Shown here: piece by piece, positions 1 through 9,922 of the stretch
How positions within the stretch are numbered: the first letter of the stretch is position 1
How the letters are laid out: every line of letters starts with the position of its first letter
Assembly: GCF_000003195.3 (NCBI RefSeq)
Contig: NC_012877.2
Span: 21,540,294 to 21,604,293, forward strand
DNA from: Sorghum bicolor
Taxonomy: Eukaryota > Streptophyta > Magnoliopsida > Poales > Poaceae
Direction: 5' to 3'
DNA length: 64,000 nt
The notes under the pieces: generated by a model
Database searches by the model: none
Told to the model about the DNA's origin: nothing
What the model saw: only the letters and a program-made list of their open reading frames with translations
Position numbers and translations under genes: made by a program

Positions 1-230
1 TGACGGTGGATATACCATAGAAATCCACATACAAAACACCGTCAACATGCCTCGGTTGCAAGAGGAAACGACATGACATGAACATATTTTATCCATAACT
101 AGTTCCACTTGTACTCTTAGCTTGTTTATGCAGGAACAACAAATTCAAGACATTATTTGACAAAGCCAACATCAGAATCATCAAGAGGAGATCGAGGGGA
201 CAACAGGTGACACCCTGGGCCCACAGGGAG

Positions 231-349
231 GGGGTCGCCCGACCCCTCTTTGGTGGGACCCAGGTGTGCCACCTAGTCCACCGACATAAGGGACCCCTGT
301 GGACACTGCTGGTGGGCCCAGAGGCCTAGAAGTGGGGTCGCCCGACCCC
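231..349. promoter_or_regulatory. Paired GC-rich palindromes in the A LTR
   Basis: Two identical 16-mers, GGGGTCGCCCGACCCC, lie at 231-246 and 334-349. Each has 7-bp inverted arms around a CC centre. The pair recurs at 8396-8411 and 8499-8514 in the second LTR, and related motifs occur four times inside element A between 4023 and 4644. The position upstream of the TATA box suggests U3 regulatory sites; that role is inference. Confidence 0.6.
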
Positions 350-531
350 ACATCAAAGGCGGTTCCAGGGTCGGTGGCCTCCCACCGACCTTCCCCACAT
401 GTCCCACATGTTGATTTGCCCCTGCCGTTGATCAAATGGCGGTTGTGAGGTCGGTTTGATCCAAGGGTGGAGAGAAGATGTCACGCGGATCGATGACGTG
501 GCGATGGAGTAACCCCTACTCCATCTCCCTC

Positions 532-538
532 TATAAAA
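532..538 (+). promoter_or_regulatory. TATA box of the A LTR promoter
   Basis: TATAAAA in the context CTCTATAAAAGGCAGCC, downstream of the paired palindromes. Transcription would begin roughly 30 bases downstream, defining the U3/R boundary. The same box is at 8697-8703 in the second LTR. Confidence 0.7.
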
Positions 539-1590
539 GGCAGCCTCCATCCTTCATTTCAAGTGTGCAATTCCAAGGCCAAGTGCATTACAAGTTCCAA
601 GCATACAAGTAGAGTAGTAGTTAGTCTAGAGTGGGAGTTAGAGTCGAGTCGAGCGAAGCTCGGGGTCTCCGGAGTCGTCTTCTGGAGAGTCTGGTATAGC
701 TCTTGTACCTTTCTACTTTTGTAAGACTTTCCTTTTATTAATATATTATTCTTACTTTACTTTACTGAGTTCTTACTTAGTGCAAGTCTTTTAGTCTTGT
801 TGTGCATTTACTTTAGTAATATAGTTGTCTTAGTGAAGTTAGTGACCTGTAACCACTCCTGTGTGTGCATCATCGTCCTATCTTGTATAGGAGCTCTAGC
901 TAGCTGCAACTAGTTAGCGTTGTAGGATTAAGTGTGAGCGTGGTGCTCATACTTAAGATTACCTTTGATTACCGCTGGCTTGAACGGAAAGTAGGAGCGC
1001 ACTCCCTAGTAGGTGACAGATCGTGGGCGGCATTAGGTTCTCCTCACGTACAGGCTAGTTCTTAAAAGGTAAGGCGTCCATAAGCCCAATAGTCGCTTTC
1101 GGTAAGGGGTTAGGTGAAAAACCTTCTAAGCGTCTTACCAGCTCGGCTATCCCTCGCACACAGTTAGTAAGGCTCTAGCGTAGTTAAGGCAATTATCTAT
1201 TAAAGTAAGTCACAGAAGTCAAGTTAGATACATAGGAGTCCTTTACTCCCTCGTTGTCCTCCCACCTAGCTAACTCTACCATTTACCTTTAGCATAGGAC
1301 CTTGGATTCACCACTACCCTTCCTATTCGTTATTTACCACCCTTATTCACTAGTTGATACTAGATAACTCAAGGAATCTCATTCCCCTTTTTGTTAAACA
1401 CACTTAGCCGCTTTCCCTTGGGAAAATATAAATTACGATACCTTGGAATACTCCTTGGTGAAGTGCTACAGCGGTACATTCTGTGCGCTTGCGGAATTAT
1501 CCAATAGTAAATAGAGTTACCCTACCAGGGCACTTCTGGCGCCGTCGCCGATATCCGGTGGTTGCGTTAAGAAGTGTCAACAAGCATTTC

Positions 1591-1607
1591 TGGCGCCGTT
1601 GCCGGGG
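1591..1607 (+). other. Primer-binding site of element A (tRNA-Asp type)
   Basis: TGGCGCCGTTGCCGGGG, 8 bases after the LTR end. This is the sequence used by Athila-type elements and complements the 3' end of plant tRNA-Asp. It fixes the plus orientation of A. Confidence 0.9.
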
Positions 1608-1725
1608 AAAGCGTCTGTCTAAGAGTTTTAACAAAAAGAGAATCCAGAGTTTGCTAGTTATCAAGTAGTGATAGGGATAACCCATCACTTGTCTTGTCTT
1701 CCTTTATTGTGAAGCCTGACAGTGT

Positions 1726-3789
1726 ATGAGCGGTTTCCAATTGCCGTCAAACTTCGTTGAAGATCCTGAGCAACTGTTGAGGAGAACTAGACGTCGTCAA
1801 GTTCCACCTCAAAGGTTCATCTCGAACCTGAATCCGTTAGAGGAAGGAGTATCTGCACCGGTTATCAAAGAAGCTATGGCCCAGAAGACCATCTCTGAGT
1901 ACTCTGCGCCGTCGGCTGACAATGTCGCCACGGGTCCGCAGCTTAACTTGGGGGATGCGACTTTTGAGTTGAAGCCTGCGCTTATCAATATGGTGCAAGC
2001 TAATCCCTTCTGTGGAAAGCCACACGAGGATGCCAATGCCCATCTCCAACACTTCTTGGAGGTGTGCGGCACCTTCACCATCAAGAATGTCGCCGCAGAC
2101 GCCATCCGTCTTCGCCTCTTCCCATTCTCGTTATTGGGGAAGGCGAAGCAATGGTTCTACGCCAACAAGGGTGAAGTGACCACGTGGGAGAGGTGCGCCA
2201 ATGCATTTCTCAAGAAGTTCTTTCCGATGGGCAAGACCAGCGCCCTTCATGGAAAGATTTCCAGCTTCCAACAGCAAGCAGATGAGACGATTCCCGAAGC
2301 ATGGGAACGTCTGCAGGAGTACATTCGCGCCTGTCCTCATCATGGGATAGAGGAGTGGCTCCTAATCCAAGGTTTCTACCATGGCCTGACCGGTTTGGCC
2401 CGTAGTCACCTTGATGCTGCCGCGGGAGGAGCATTCTTGCAACACAATGTCAAGGATGCCAAGGACCTCATTGAAAAGATGGTTATAAACCAAGGATGGA
2501 ATGAGGAATGCCACCAACCCAAGAGAAGAGGTGTCCATGCCTTGAATGAGGTGGACATGCTCTCTGCTAAGATGGACCTCTTAATGAAGAAGATGGAAGA
2601 AAGTTCCAAGCAAGAGACCATTCAACCTTACGCCACTGCACGGGCCATTGAATCTGATTCATGGTGCGAAGTGTGCGGAGGAGATGATCATTCGGGAAAC
2701 AATTGTCCCGAAACAAAGGAGGAAGTGAGCTTCATCAACAACAACAACAATGGGTACCGGCCCCAACAACAGCAATGGAACTCGCGCCCCTTCTACCAAG
2801 GTAATCAAGGTAATGGTTACAATCAAAATTTCAATAATTCTTTTGGTAACCAACCTTCTCTTAGAGATCTTGTCTTAGGCCAATCTAAAATCAATGATAG
2901 CATTAACAAGAAAATGATGGCTAATGATAAGATCCTTGAAAACTTAAGTGAAAAGTTGGATAGCTTTAACTCTGCTATGAAAAATCAGTTGAGCTTTAAC
3001 AAAATGCTAGAAACACAATTAGCTCAATTAGCAGCAGCTGTCCCATCCTTCGAGCAAGGTAAGATCCCAGGGAAACCTGAGGACCCAATTGAAGGAGTTA
3101 AACTAGTTACTACGAGGTTCGGTAAGCCTCCGGTACAATCCAACTGGAGCTATCTTCTGGATTCGCCCTTCATCACCAAGAAGGACGACCCAGGCCTGCC
3201 GACCATCACCTGTGAGATCGGACCACAAATCTTCCACAACGCCTTCTGCGACCTTGGATCGGGTGTCAACATCATGGCCAAGGTAACTTATGATAATTTG
3301 CTAGGGGGACCTTTGCACCCCACATTTGTTCGTTTGCAGATGGCAGATCAGACGATCAGGTTCCCTGAGGGGTTGGCAAGGGACATACTGGTAAAGGTCC
3401 AAGACGACTACGTCCCTGCCGACTTCATCATTTTGGATATGGGATCCAATAATGATGTCTCGATCATCTTGGGAAGGCCATTCCTCAACACGGTCAATGC
3501 AGTCATCTATGTGGGGTCCGGACAGATTCACCTCCAATTCCCAGGATGGAAGGTAAAATGTCCATTCAATGGTTATAAAGCTAACATGCAGGTGAAGGAC
3601 AAAGAACCTCCGACTAAGCCTCGCCACATCCGACGCCGAAGGGACAAGAGAGGTAAGTCGGCCAAAAGGGCCGAAAAGAAAGAAGAGGAACCCGCTGAAC
3701 CAAAAATCAATACCAAGCAAGTATGCCGGGAGAAAGAGTTGCAATCAAGGTCCACGTCTCCGGGACCATCTGATGCACCCGAAGGATGA
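1726..3789 (+). CDS. Gag-protease polyprotein of element A
   Basis: Intact 687-residue ORF. The retrotransposon Gag capsid region lies around residues 95-260, with the FPFSLLGKAKQWFY core typical of plant Ty3/gypsy Gag. A CCHC knuckle (C-x2-C-x4-H-x4-C) follows near residue 312, then an Asn/Gln-rich stretch, then a retropepsin-like domain near residues 480-610. That domain has a DLGSG active-site variant and the flap-side motif ILGRPFLNT. The C-terminus is highly charged. Gag forms the particle and the protease would process it. No reverse transcriptase follows in frame or nearby, so A looks non-autonomous, although the gap at 6644 could hide sequence. The ATG at 1726 is the first in frame, 120 bases past the primer site. 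Confidence 0.9.
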   Translation: MSGFQLPSNFVEDPEQLLRRTRRRQVPPQRFISNLNPLEEGVSAPVIKEAMAQKTISEYSAPSADNVATGPQLNLGDATFELKPALINMVQANPFCGKPHEDANAHLQHFLEVCGTFTIKNVAADAIRLRLFPFSLLGKAKQWFYANKGEVTTWERCANAFLKKFFPMGKTSALHGKISSFQQQADETIPEAWERLQEYIRACPHHGIEEWLLIQGFYHGLTGLARSHLDAAAGGAFLQHNVKDAKDLIEKMVINQGWNEECHQPKRRGVHALNEVDMLSAKMDLLMKKMEESSKQETIQPYATARAIESDSWCEVCGGDDHSGNNCPETKEEVSFINNNNNGYRPQQQQWNSRPFYQGNQGNGYNQNFNNSFGNQPSLRDLVLGQSKINDSINKKMMANDKILENLSEKLDSFNSAMKNQLSFNKMLETQLAQLAAAVPSFEQGKIPGKPEDPIEGVKLVTTRFGKPPVQSNWSYLLDSPFITKKDDPGLPTITCEIGPQIFHNAFCDLGSGVNIMAKVTYDNLLGGPLHPTFVRLQMADQTIRFPEGLARDILVKVQDDYVPADFIILDMGSNNDVSIILGRPFLNTVNAVIYVGSGQIHLQFPGWKVKCPFNGYKANMQVKDKEPPTKPRHIRRRRDKRGKSAKRAEKKEEEPAEPKINTKQVCREKELQSRSTSPGPSDAPEG

Positions 3790-4882
3790 ACAAGATGGAG
3801 AGGTCCTGCTCTACGGACCTAAAACATGGAGCCCTTGCTGATAAGGTAAATCAGTAGTTATCCCATATTTATTTTCTGCATTTCAATTTCTACTATTCAC
3901 TTTTCAATTGCATTCTTACTTTGAATTTTGCATATCTTATTTCGACAAAATGTTTAGCCATAATAAATAAAATCTTGAGAATAACTTGTCATAAAAATTT
4001 GAGCTGCTTGAGCTCCCAAAGGGGGGTCGCCCGACCCCACCTTGGGGCCCACTTCACCACATTCCAACCTTGCTAGTCATAGAGGTTCCAACCCAGCACT
4101 TGGATGCTCTGGGAGCTCCAATGTGGGGGTCGGCCGACCCCCATATTGGCCCCACTTGCCTCCTGCTGGCCACCATTTGAATCACAATGGAGTCCTATGC
4201 TTGTAACACTAGCTAAAGTTTGAAAAAAAGTGGTCCCTTGATCCTTTACTTTAGTCATAAGATGCTCCTTTCATCTTTGATTCTTTTGGGACCACTCCAC
4301 TAGCTTAAATTCTGCAAAGTGGTCACCTAGGCATGCTTGAGTGCTCCCATGGTCCATAGGAATCACTTTAGACATGTCTCCACTTTTGCCATTCATCTTT
4401 TACCTTTCACAAAGCACTAAAACAGGGAATCTCAGAAACAATTTGAAAACTTTTGGTCCACACCTAGCCTTTACTTTTCCGGACAATCAATGACACAATG
4501 TTTAAAGTGGAGGAGGGGCTAGGATGGGGGTCGGCTGACCCCCATTTTGGACCATCTCTGCAAAATCTTGAAAGCATGCAGAATGGTTCCCTGTATAAAG
4601 CTAAACTCAAATTCAAAGTGCTTCTAGGGGGGTCGGCCGACCCCTATATTGTGGGTCCACTACTTGCCCTTCTCCCCCTATAAATACCACAGCATTGTGA
4701 GCTCAACTCCACACCCAAAACCACCAGAACCATTTCGAGCTCACAATCCTTTCTCTTCTCTCTTTGTTACAAGCCATTTCTCAAGTTTAGTTTAGAAATA
4801 GTCATCAAAACAAAAACCCAAAAAGATTCCCCTTGCATAGTAGTAGTAGTAGGAGCTTGGTTTGCCTCACTTGTGTAGGAGG
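3790..4882 (+). promoter_or_regulatory. Internal non-coding region of A with palindromes and a second promoter
   Basis: No ORF of note. It carries four GC palindromes: 4023-4038, 4125-4142 (perfect 18 bp), 4526-4543 (imperfect) and 4629-4644 (perfect 16 bp). A TATA box, TATAAATA, lies at 4679-4686, about 200 bases before the next ORF. The palindrome-then-TATA layout repeats that of the LTR and suggests a second promoter for the downstream ORF. The remainder up to 4882 would be its leader. Confidence 0.55.
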
Positions 4883-6235
4883 ATGAAGAAGCATATCTTC
4901 GGCAAGTTCAAGAAAGCAAAGGGTGAGAGCTCTTCTCAAGGCTCTCACCATGCTCATGGAAGGGAGGAAGAAGAAGGTTACCATGGGATGGTACCCTACG
5001 AGCCTCCATCAAGGATGAGAGAGCCCGAGAGCGGCCTCATGTTAAGCCAAGAAGAGTTGCAAAGGTACTACATCATCCGAGAGGGTCTCTTCCTACACAC
5101 TAGCATCATCGATCCGGACCTTTTGGCCCGCACAGGTATGGATGTTGAATTCGATAAGGTGTTTAGAGCAATTGGTTGGAGTAGTTTTTGGCAAGTGCCT
5201 GAATTTGGAAAAGAATTGCTTGCTAAGGAATTTCTATGCACCCTAAAACTCACAAATAATGGAATATCTTTTCGCATGTGTGAGCAAGAACATCAATTAA
5301 ATTGGAGTTTGCTAAACACTGCTTTAGGGTGTGAACATGAATGTGAACTTGATCTAGATCATGCCACTAGAATGTTCGATAAAATTAGATTCTGGAAAGC
5401 AATTTCTGGCTCTAATGATTGTTCAAATCCTACTCCCATTGAAATCCATAATCCAACCTTGCGCTTTCTTCACTTCTGGATCATGTGCACTCTATATCCT
5501 GGCATGGGAACTGATACTTTAATTGATGATGAACTTAAAATTCTCTATGCCATGGTTAGTAAAATCAAGGTCTCCCCTGTGAAACTGCTAGTGAACCATT
5601 GGCTTAACTCTATTGAGTATGGGAAGCCCATCTATTTCACATCCTTTATTACTCGAATAGCCGATACTTTTGGATTACTTGAATCACATTATTTTGAAGA
5701 CATTGGCTATGTTAGAGGAGTGGTAGATGAGAACTTCTTTATCAATGCTAACATGCTCATAAGAGATCCAAATGGTGAACTTAGAATGATTTATCCGGGC
5801 TATACAACCGAAATTCCTCTCCCATGTGCGAGGCGCCGGTTGTATGGGGTCCGCACACTTACCATTAGACTAGCCCGAGTGGCAAGTCCAGATGTTGCAG
5901 GGACACGCAGGGTGACAAGAAGGATGATGCAAGCCGCCCAGATGGAGCAAGGAGGATCCTCGCACCATGACGTTGAAGAGGGCGATGAAGCGATGTCAGT
6001 GGATGCTTCAGACTCCATGGGTCTACCTCCACAACGCACTCCACGCCCAAGGGACAGGGCTAGGCGTCACCAGCCCACAGGTATGGACAGTCTCATTAAT
6101 GACATGGGCGAATTGCAGATTGGGCAAGAAGCAACATTGCAACTGGCGTTACAAAACGGCCAACATATCCGACGTGTGCGAGAGGAAGACGCACAACGCT
6201 GGGCTGGATGGTACCAAAATTTCCCGCCAACATAG
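4883..6235 (+). CDS. Athila-type second ORF (putative plant transposon protein domain)
   Basis: Intact ORF of 450 residues from the ATG at 4883; a TTG 21 bases upstream is in frame but less likely. It has a basic N-terminus (MKKHIFGKFKKAKG), an acidic His-rich stretch, then a globular region around residues 60-300. The C-terminal part is low-complexity and charged. The central region resembles the ATHILA ORF1 / putative plant transposon protein family found in grass Athila elements; its function is unknown. It sits where an env-like ORF would lie, behind its own TATA-like box. There is no signal peptide or clear membrane segment, so an envelope role is not supported. Family assignment is from memory of the motif pattern. 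Confidence 0.65.
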   Translation: MKKHIFGKFKKAKGESSSQGSHHAHGREEEEGYHGMVPYEPPSRMREPESGLMLSQEELQRYYIIREGLFLHTSIIDPDLLARTGMDVEFDKVFRAIGWSSFWQVPEFGKELLAKEFLCTLKLTNNGISFRMCEQEHQLNWSLLNTALGCEHECELDLDHATRMFDKIRFWKAISGSNDCSNPTPIEIHNPTLRFLHFWIMCTLYPGMGTDTLIDDELKILYAMVSKIKVSPVKLLVNHWLNSIEYGKPIYFTSFITRIADTFGLLESHYFEDIGYVRGVVDENFFINANMLIRDPNGELRMIYPGYTTEIPLPCARRRLYGVRTLTIRLARVASPDVAGTRRVTRRMMQAAQMEQGGSSHHDVEEGDEAMSVDASDSMGLPPQRTPRPRDRARRHQPTGMDSLINDMGELQIGQEATLQLALQNGQHIRRVREEDAQRWAGWYQNFPPT

Positions 6236-6643
6236 TGAGCGAAGATCTAGCTTGGGGGAGATCCTCTCCCCCAGTAAGGTAAGTATTCTATCCTATTTAT
6301 TTTCATGCATTTTATCATTCTTACTTAAAAAAAAATAAATAAATATTTATTAGCATTTCCCTTTAGCATATATGCTTCATGTATGTTTATATCCCTCATG
6401 GAAATTATGACTAGTTGCTTGTTAATGTTTCTCTAGTGCCTAGTATACAACTTAGTATTTCTCTAAGTATGGATCACTTAGCTCACTTAAACTGCCATGA
6501 ACCTATAAACTTTGTGGGTTGCAAGTGCTAGAACTAAGTCTAAGTTGTTGTGGGACATGAGATAGTAAGACAAGAGCTACTATAATATTTTTCTAAGCAT
6601 GCATGATTATCAGAGATTTATTCTTAAAATGATCAAAACCTTA
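6236..6643 (+). other. 3' non-coding sequence of A, with internal polypurine tract
   Basis: A purine run GCTTGGGGGAGA at 6250-6261 follows the stop codon by about 15 bases, and the flank GGGGGAGATCCTCTCCCCC can fold into a hairpin. The same kind of tract follows the 3' ORFs of C and D. The rest is AT-rich with no ORF, up to the gap. Confidence 0.5.
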
Positions 6644-6743
6644 NNNNNNNNNNNNNNNNNNNNNNNNNNNNNNNNNNNNNNNNNNNNNNNNNNNNNNNNN
6701 NNNNNNNNNNNNNNNNNNNNNNNNNNNNNNNNNNNNNNNNNNN
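6644..6743. other. Assembly gap (100 N)
   Basis: Exactly 100 Ns, the conventional size for a gap of unknown length. Element A's own 3' non-coding end and polypurine tract are not seen, so they may lie in the gap. The sequence to the right belongs to a different element. Confidence 0.98.
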
Positions 6744-7357
6744 CCAATAGATCCATGTGCAATAGCTCAAGCACTCTTGAAGTTGAGAGATAGGCCTTGG
6801 TTGGATGGTGTTTGCCACTTGCTTGTTGGCTTGACATGCACTACACAATTTGTCCTTCTCAAATGTCACATGCTTCAAGCCTCTAATCAATTCTTTCTTC
6901 ATCAACTTCTTGAGTGCCCATTCCAACATGTGCTAACCTTGTATGCCATAACCACCCTAGTGATGTCTTGGTGAATAAGCATGTCTTGATGTTGACTTCA
7001 TCGAAGAAGAAATTGGTGCCAGAAGCTTTTGAACACCATTTCATTGTCATCCTCCTTGGTCACTATCACTTATTTCTTGTTGAATAGGCATTGGAAGCTA
7101 AGATCACAAAGTTGTCCAACCAAAAGCAAGTTGAAGCTTAGTGAAGACACATAGAGTACATTGGTGATGGAGTTGTCATTTGATATTGCAATCTTTCCTA
7201 GACCCTTGACCTTGCCTTTTGAATTATCACCAAATGTGATATTCTCTTGATTGTCCACATCTTCATCAAGTGAGGTGAACATCTGGGAATCTCCGGTCAT
7301 ATGTTGAGTGCAACCACTATCAATTACCCAATGTGATCCATCGATCTTGTAGTTCAC
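6744..7357 (-). pseudogene. Copia protease and GAG-pre-integrase remnant
   Basis: On the minus strand, residues HWVIDSGCTQHMTGD give the DSG aspartic protease site preceded by the usual W-x-I/L context. The protease is followed by a frame break near 7070. The GAG-pre-integrase motif GLKHVTFEKDKLCSACQ then lies near 6870-6820, followed by the beginning of integrase up to the gap. The frame is broken between these parts, so the gene is dead as assembled. Confidence 0.75.
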
Positions 7358-7514
7358 CTACACACAAGAGATCAAGCTTGAGTTTTGGGGACCCATATTT
7401 CCTTAGGGCCCTTAACTTTCTCAACTAGTTGCTTTGGCACCCAAATCTTCTTTGGCCTTTGCTTGTTGGGTGGCCCCATGAAGCTAACCTTGACCTTACC
7501 ACTCTTGTCTTGCC

Positions 7515-8162
7515 TTACAATGTAGTGATCATTGAAAGCAAATGATCTTGCATGCTTGGGTAAAGGTGGTGGTAGTGGTGCCTCAAACTCATGAGCAAAG
7601 TGACCCTCTTATCCACACTCAATGCATCTCTTTGGCTTGGGCTTGCTTGGTTGATCATGAATGGCTTGTGACTTGAGAAGCTTGCTTTGTTGAGCTTGTA
7701 GCCAATTCCACTCTTGTCCATCTTCATGACGGTGTTCATGAAGAGATCACTTTGTAGGTCCTTCCCTCTAGTGAACTTAGCTATCCCCTTGGTGAGATGC
7801 TCCTTCTCTACCTTGAGCTTATTGTTCTCTTGAGTTAGCCTCTTGATGATTGGGTCATTCTTGCTATTTAGCTCTTCCAAGATGAAAGACTCATCTTCTT
7901 CTTGCTTGTCATACAACAAACCAAGCTTGATATATTGATTTTCTTCTTTGAGCTTCTTGTTCTCATAAGCAAGGTTCTTGTCATGATCAAGTGACTCAAT
8001 CACCACGGTGCTGTGCTTGGCTTGCTCTTGCAACTCTTTCTTGAGCTTCTCATTCTCACACTTGATCTTTGTATTTTCTTTCTTGATCTTGATAGTGTCC
8101 TCATATCTCTCAGCCACTACCAACTTCTAGCCTTTGCAACCAACACATTTGCTAATGCTCTC
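7515..8162 (-). pseudogene. Copia Gag remnant with coiled coil
   Basis: A 202-residue minus-strand stretch is Lys/Glu-rich with heptad spacing (ENEKLKKELQEQ), a long coiled coil typical of Sirevirus Gag. A knuckle near 7620 keeps C-x2-C and His but carries a stop codon and has lost its last Cys. Coding similarity continues upstream through a stop at about 8130 to the LTR edge at 8162, which shows that the LTR lies inside this gag. Confidence 0.75.
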
Positions 8163-9747
8163 TGTTGACGGTGGATATACCATAGAAATCCACATACAAA
8201 ACACCGTCAACATGCCTCGGTTGCAAGAGGAAATGACATGACATGAACATATTTTATCCATAACTAGTTCCACTTGTACTCTTAGCTTGTTTATGCAGGA
8301 ACAACAAATTCAAGACATTTTTTGACAAAGCCAACATCAGAATCATCAAGAGGAGATCGAGGGGACAACAGGTGACACCCTGGGCCCACAGGGAGGGGGT
8401 CGCCCGACCCCTCTTTGGTGGGACCCAGGTGTGCCACCTAGTCCACCGACATAAGGGACCCCTGTGGACACTGCTGGTGGGCCCAGAGGCCCAGAAGTGG
8501 GGTCGCCCGACCCCACATCAAAGGCGGTTCCAGGGTCGGTGGCCTCCCACCGACCTTCCCCACATGTCCCACATGTTGATTTGCCCCTGTCGTTGATCAA
8601 ATGGCGGTTGTGAGGTCGGTTTGATCCAAGGGTGGAGAGAAGATGTCACGCGGATCGATGACGTGGCGATGGAGTAACCCCTACTCCATCTCCCTCTATA
8701 AAAGGCAGCCTCCATCCTTCATTTCAAGTGTGCAATTCCAAGGCCAAGTGCATTACAAGTTCCAAGCATACAAGTAGAGTAGTAGTTAGTCTAGAGTGGG
8801 AGTTAGAGTCGAGTCGAGCGAAGCTCGGGGTCCCCAGAGTCATCTTCTGGAGAGTCTGGTATAGCTCTTGTACCTTTCTACTTTTGTAAGACTTTCCTTT
8901 TATTAATATATTATTCTTACTTTACTTTACTGAGTTCTTACTTAGTGCAAGTCTTTTAGTCTTGTTGTGCATTTACTTTAGTAATATAGTTGTCTTAGTG
9001 AAGTTAGTGACCTGTAACCACTCCTGTGTGTGCATCATCGTCCTATCTTGTATAGGAGCTCTAGCTAGCTGCAACTAGTTAGCGTTGTAGGATTAAGTGT
9101 GAGCGTGGTGCTCATACTTAAGATTACCTTTGATTACCGCTGGCTTGAACGGAAAGTAGGAGCGCACTCCCTAGTAGGTGACAGATCGTGGGCGGCATTA
9201 GGTTCTCCTCACGTACAGGCTAGTTCTTAAAAGGTAAGGCGTCCATAAGCCCAATAGTCGCTTTCGGTAAGGGGTTAGGTGAAAAACCTTCTAAGCGTCT
9301 TACCAGCTCGGCTATCCCTCGCACACAGTTAGTAAGGCTCTAGCGTAGTTAAGGCAATTATCTATTAAAGTAAGTCACAGAAGTCAAGTTAGATACATAG
9401 GAGTCCTTTACTCACTCGTTGTCCTCCCACCTAGCTAACTCTACCATTTACCTTTAGCATAGGACCTTGGATTCACCACTACCCTTCCTATTCGTTATTT
9501 ACCATCCTTATTCACTAGTTGATACTAGATAACTCAAGGAATCTCATTCCCCTTTTTGTTAAACACACTTAGCCGCTTTCCCTTGGGAAAATATAAATTA
9601 CGATACCTTGGAATACTCCTTGGTGAAGTGCTACAGCGGTACATTCTGTGCGCTTGCGGAATTATCCAATAGTAAATAGAGTTACCCTACCAGGGCACTT
9701 CTGGCGCCGTCGCCGATATCCGGTGGTTGCGTTAAGAAGTGTCAACA
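8163..9747 (+). repeat. A-family LTR with mismatched flanks
   Basis: TGTTGAC...GTCAACA, 1585 bp, about 99.4% identical to 1-1582. No polypurine tract precedes it; Copia gag does. No primer site follows; the interior of element D does. The five bases on either side (ctctc and ccaat) do not match. It is therefore neither a normal 3' LTR nor a simple solo LTR. Confidence 0.9.
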
Positions 9748-9849
9748 CCAATCGGCCCCAATCTTTTTCGTACCTCCCTCTGATCCCTCCAGTATCATGT
9801 TACCACCTACGATCAAGTTTGATTCCTTATTTAGGTGCATGGAAGAACC

Positions 9850-9856
9850 TACATAA
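9850..9856 (+). promoter_or_regulatory. TATA-like box before the D 3' ORF
   Basis: TACATAA followed by GCAGCCCC, about 70 bases before the ATG at 9923. LTR promoters of C and G have TATATAA followed by a similar AG-CCCC context, so this may be an internal promoter. Confidence 0.4.
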
Positions 9857-9922
9857 GCAGCCCCTAGGCCTCTCAATTCTTCACACCATGTGTGCTAAGC
9901 TCTCCCAATATCCAAGGCAAGA

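Larger units (their letters stand above)
1..1582 (+). repeat. 5' LTR of Athila-like element A (lacks first 3 bases)
   Basis: A direct repeat of this stretch lies at 8163-9747, offset 8165, with about nine substitutions and no length difference. The second copy begins TGTTGAC and both end GTCAACA, a 7-bp terminal inverted repeat, so this copy lacks only the leading TGT, cut off by the window edge. A primer-binding site follows at 1591, which makes this the 5' LTR. It contains a TATA box at 532-538 and two GC-rich palindromes upstream of it. A primer-site look-alike sits inside the LTR at 1537-1550. Confidence 0.95.
6744..8162 (-). mobile_element. Sirevirus-type Copia fragment K
   Basis: Minus-strand coding remains run in the order gag, zinc knuckle, protease, GAG-pre-integrase, start of integrase, which is Ty1/copia order. 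It is cut on the right at 8162 by an A-family LTR and on the left by the gap. No LTR of its own is visible. The motifs match the Sirevirus group (Opie/Ji type) that is abundant in grasses. Confidence 0.8.

Noticed and set aside
4883..6235. Envelope protein of an Athila-type errantivirus-like element
   Set aside because: No signal peptide, no transmembrane segment, no glycoprotein features visible; only the position fits.
8163..9747. Solo LTR of family A
   Set aside because: Flanking 5-mers differ and flanks belong to different elements, so a simple solo LTR does not fit.
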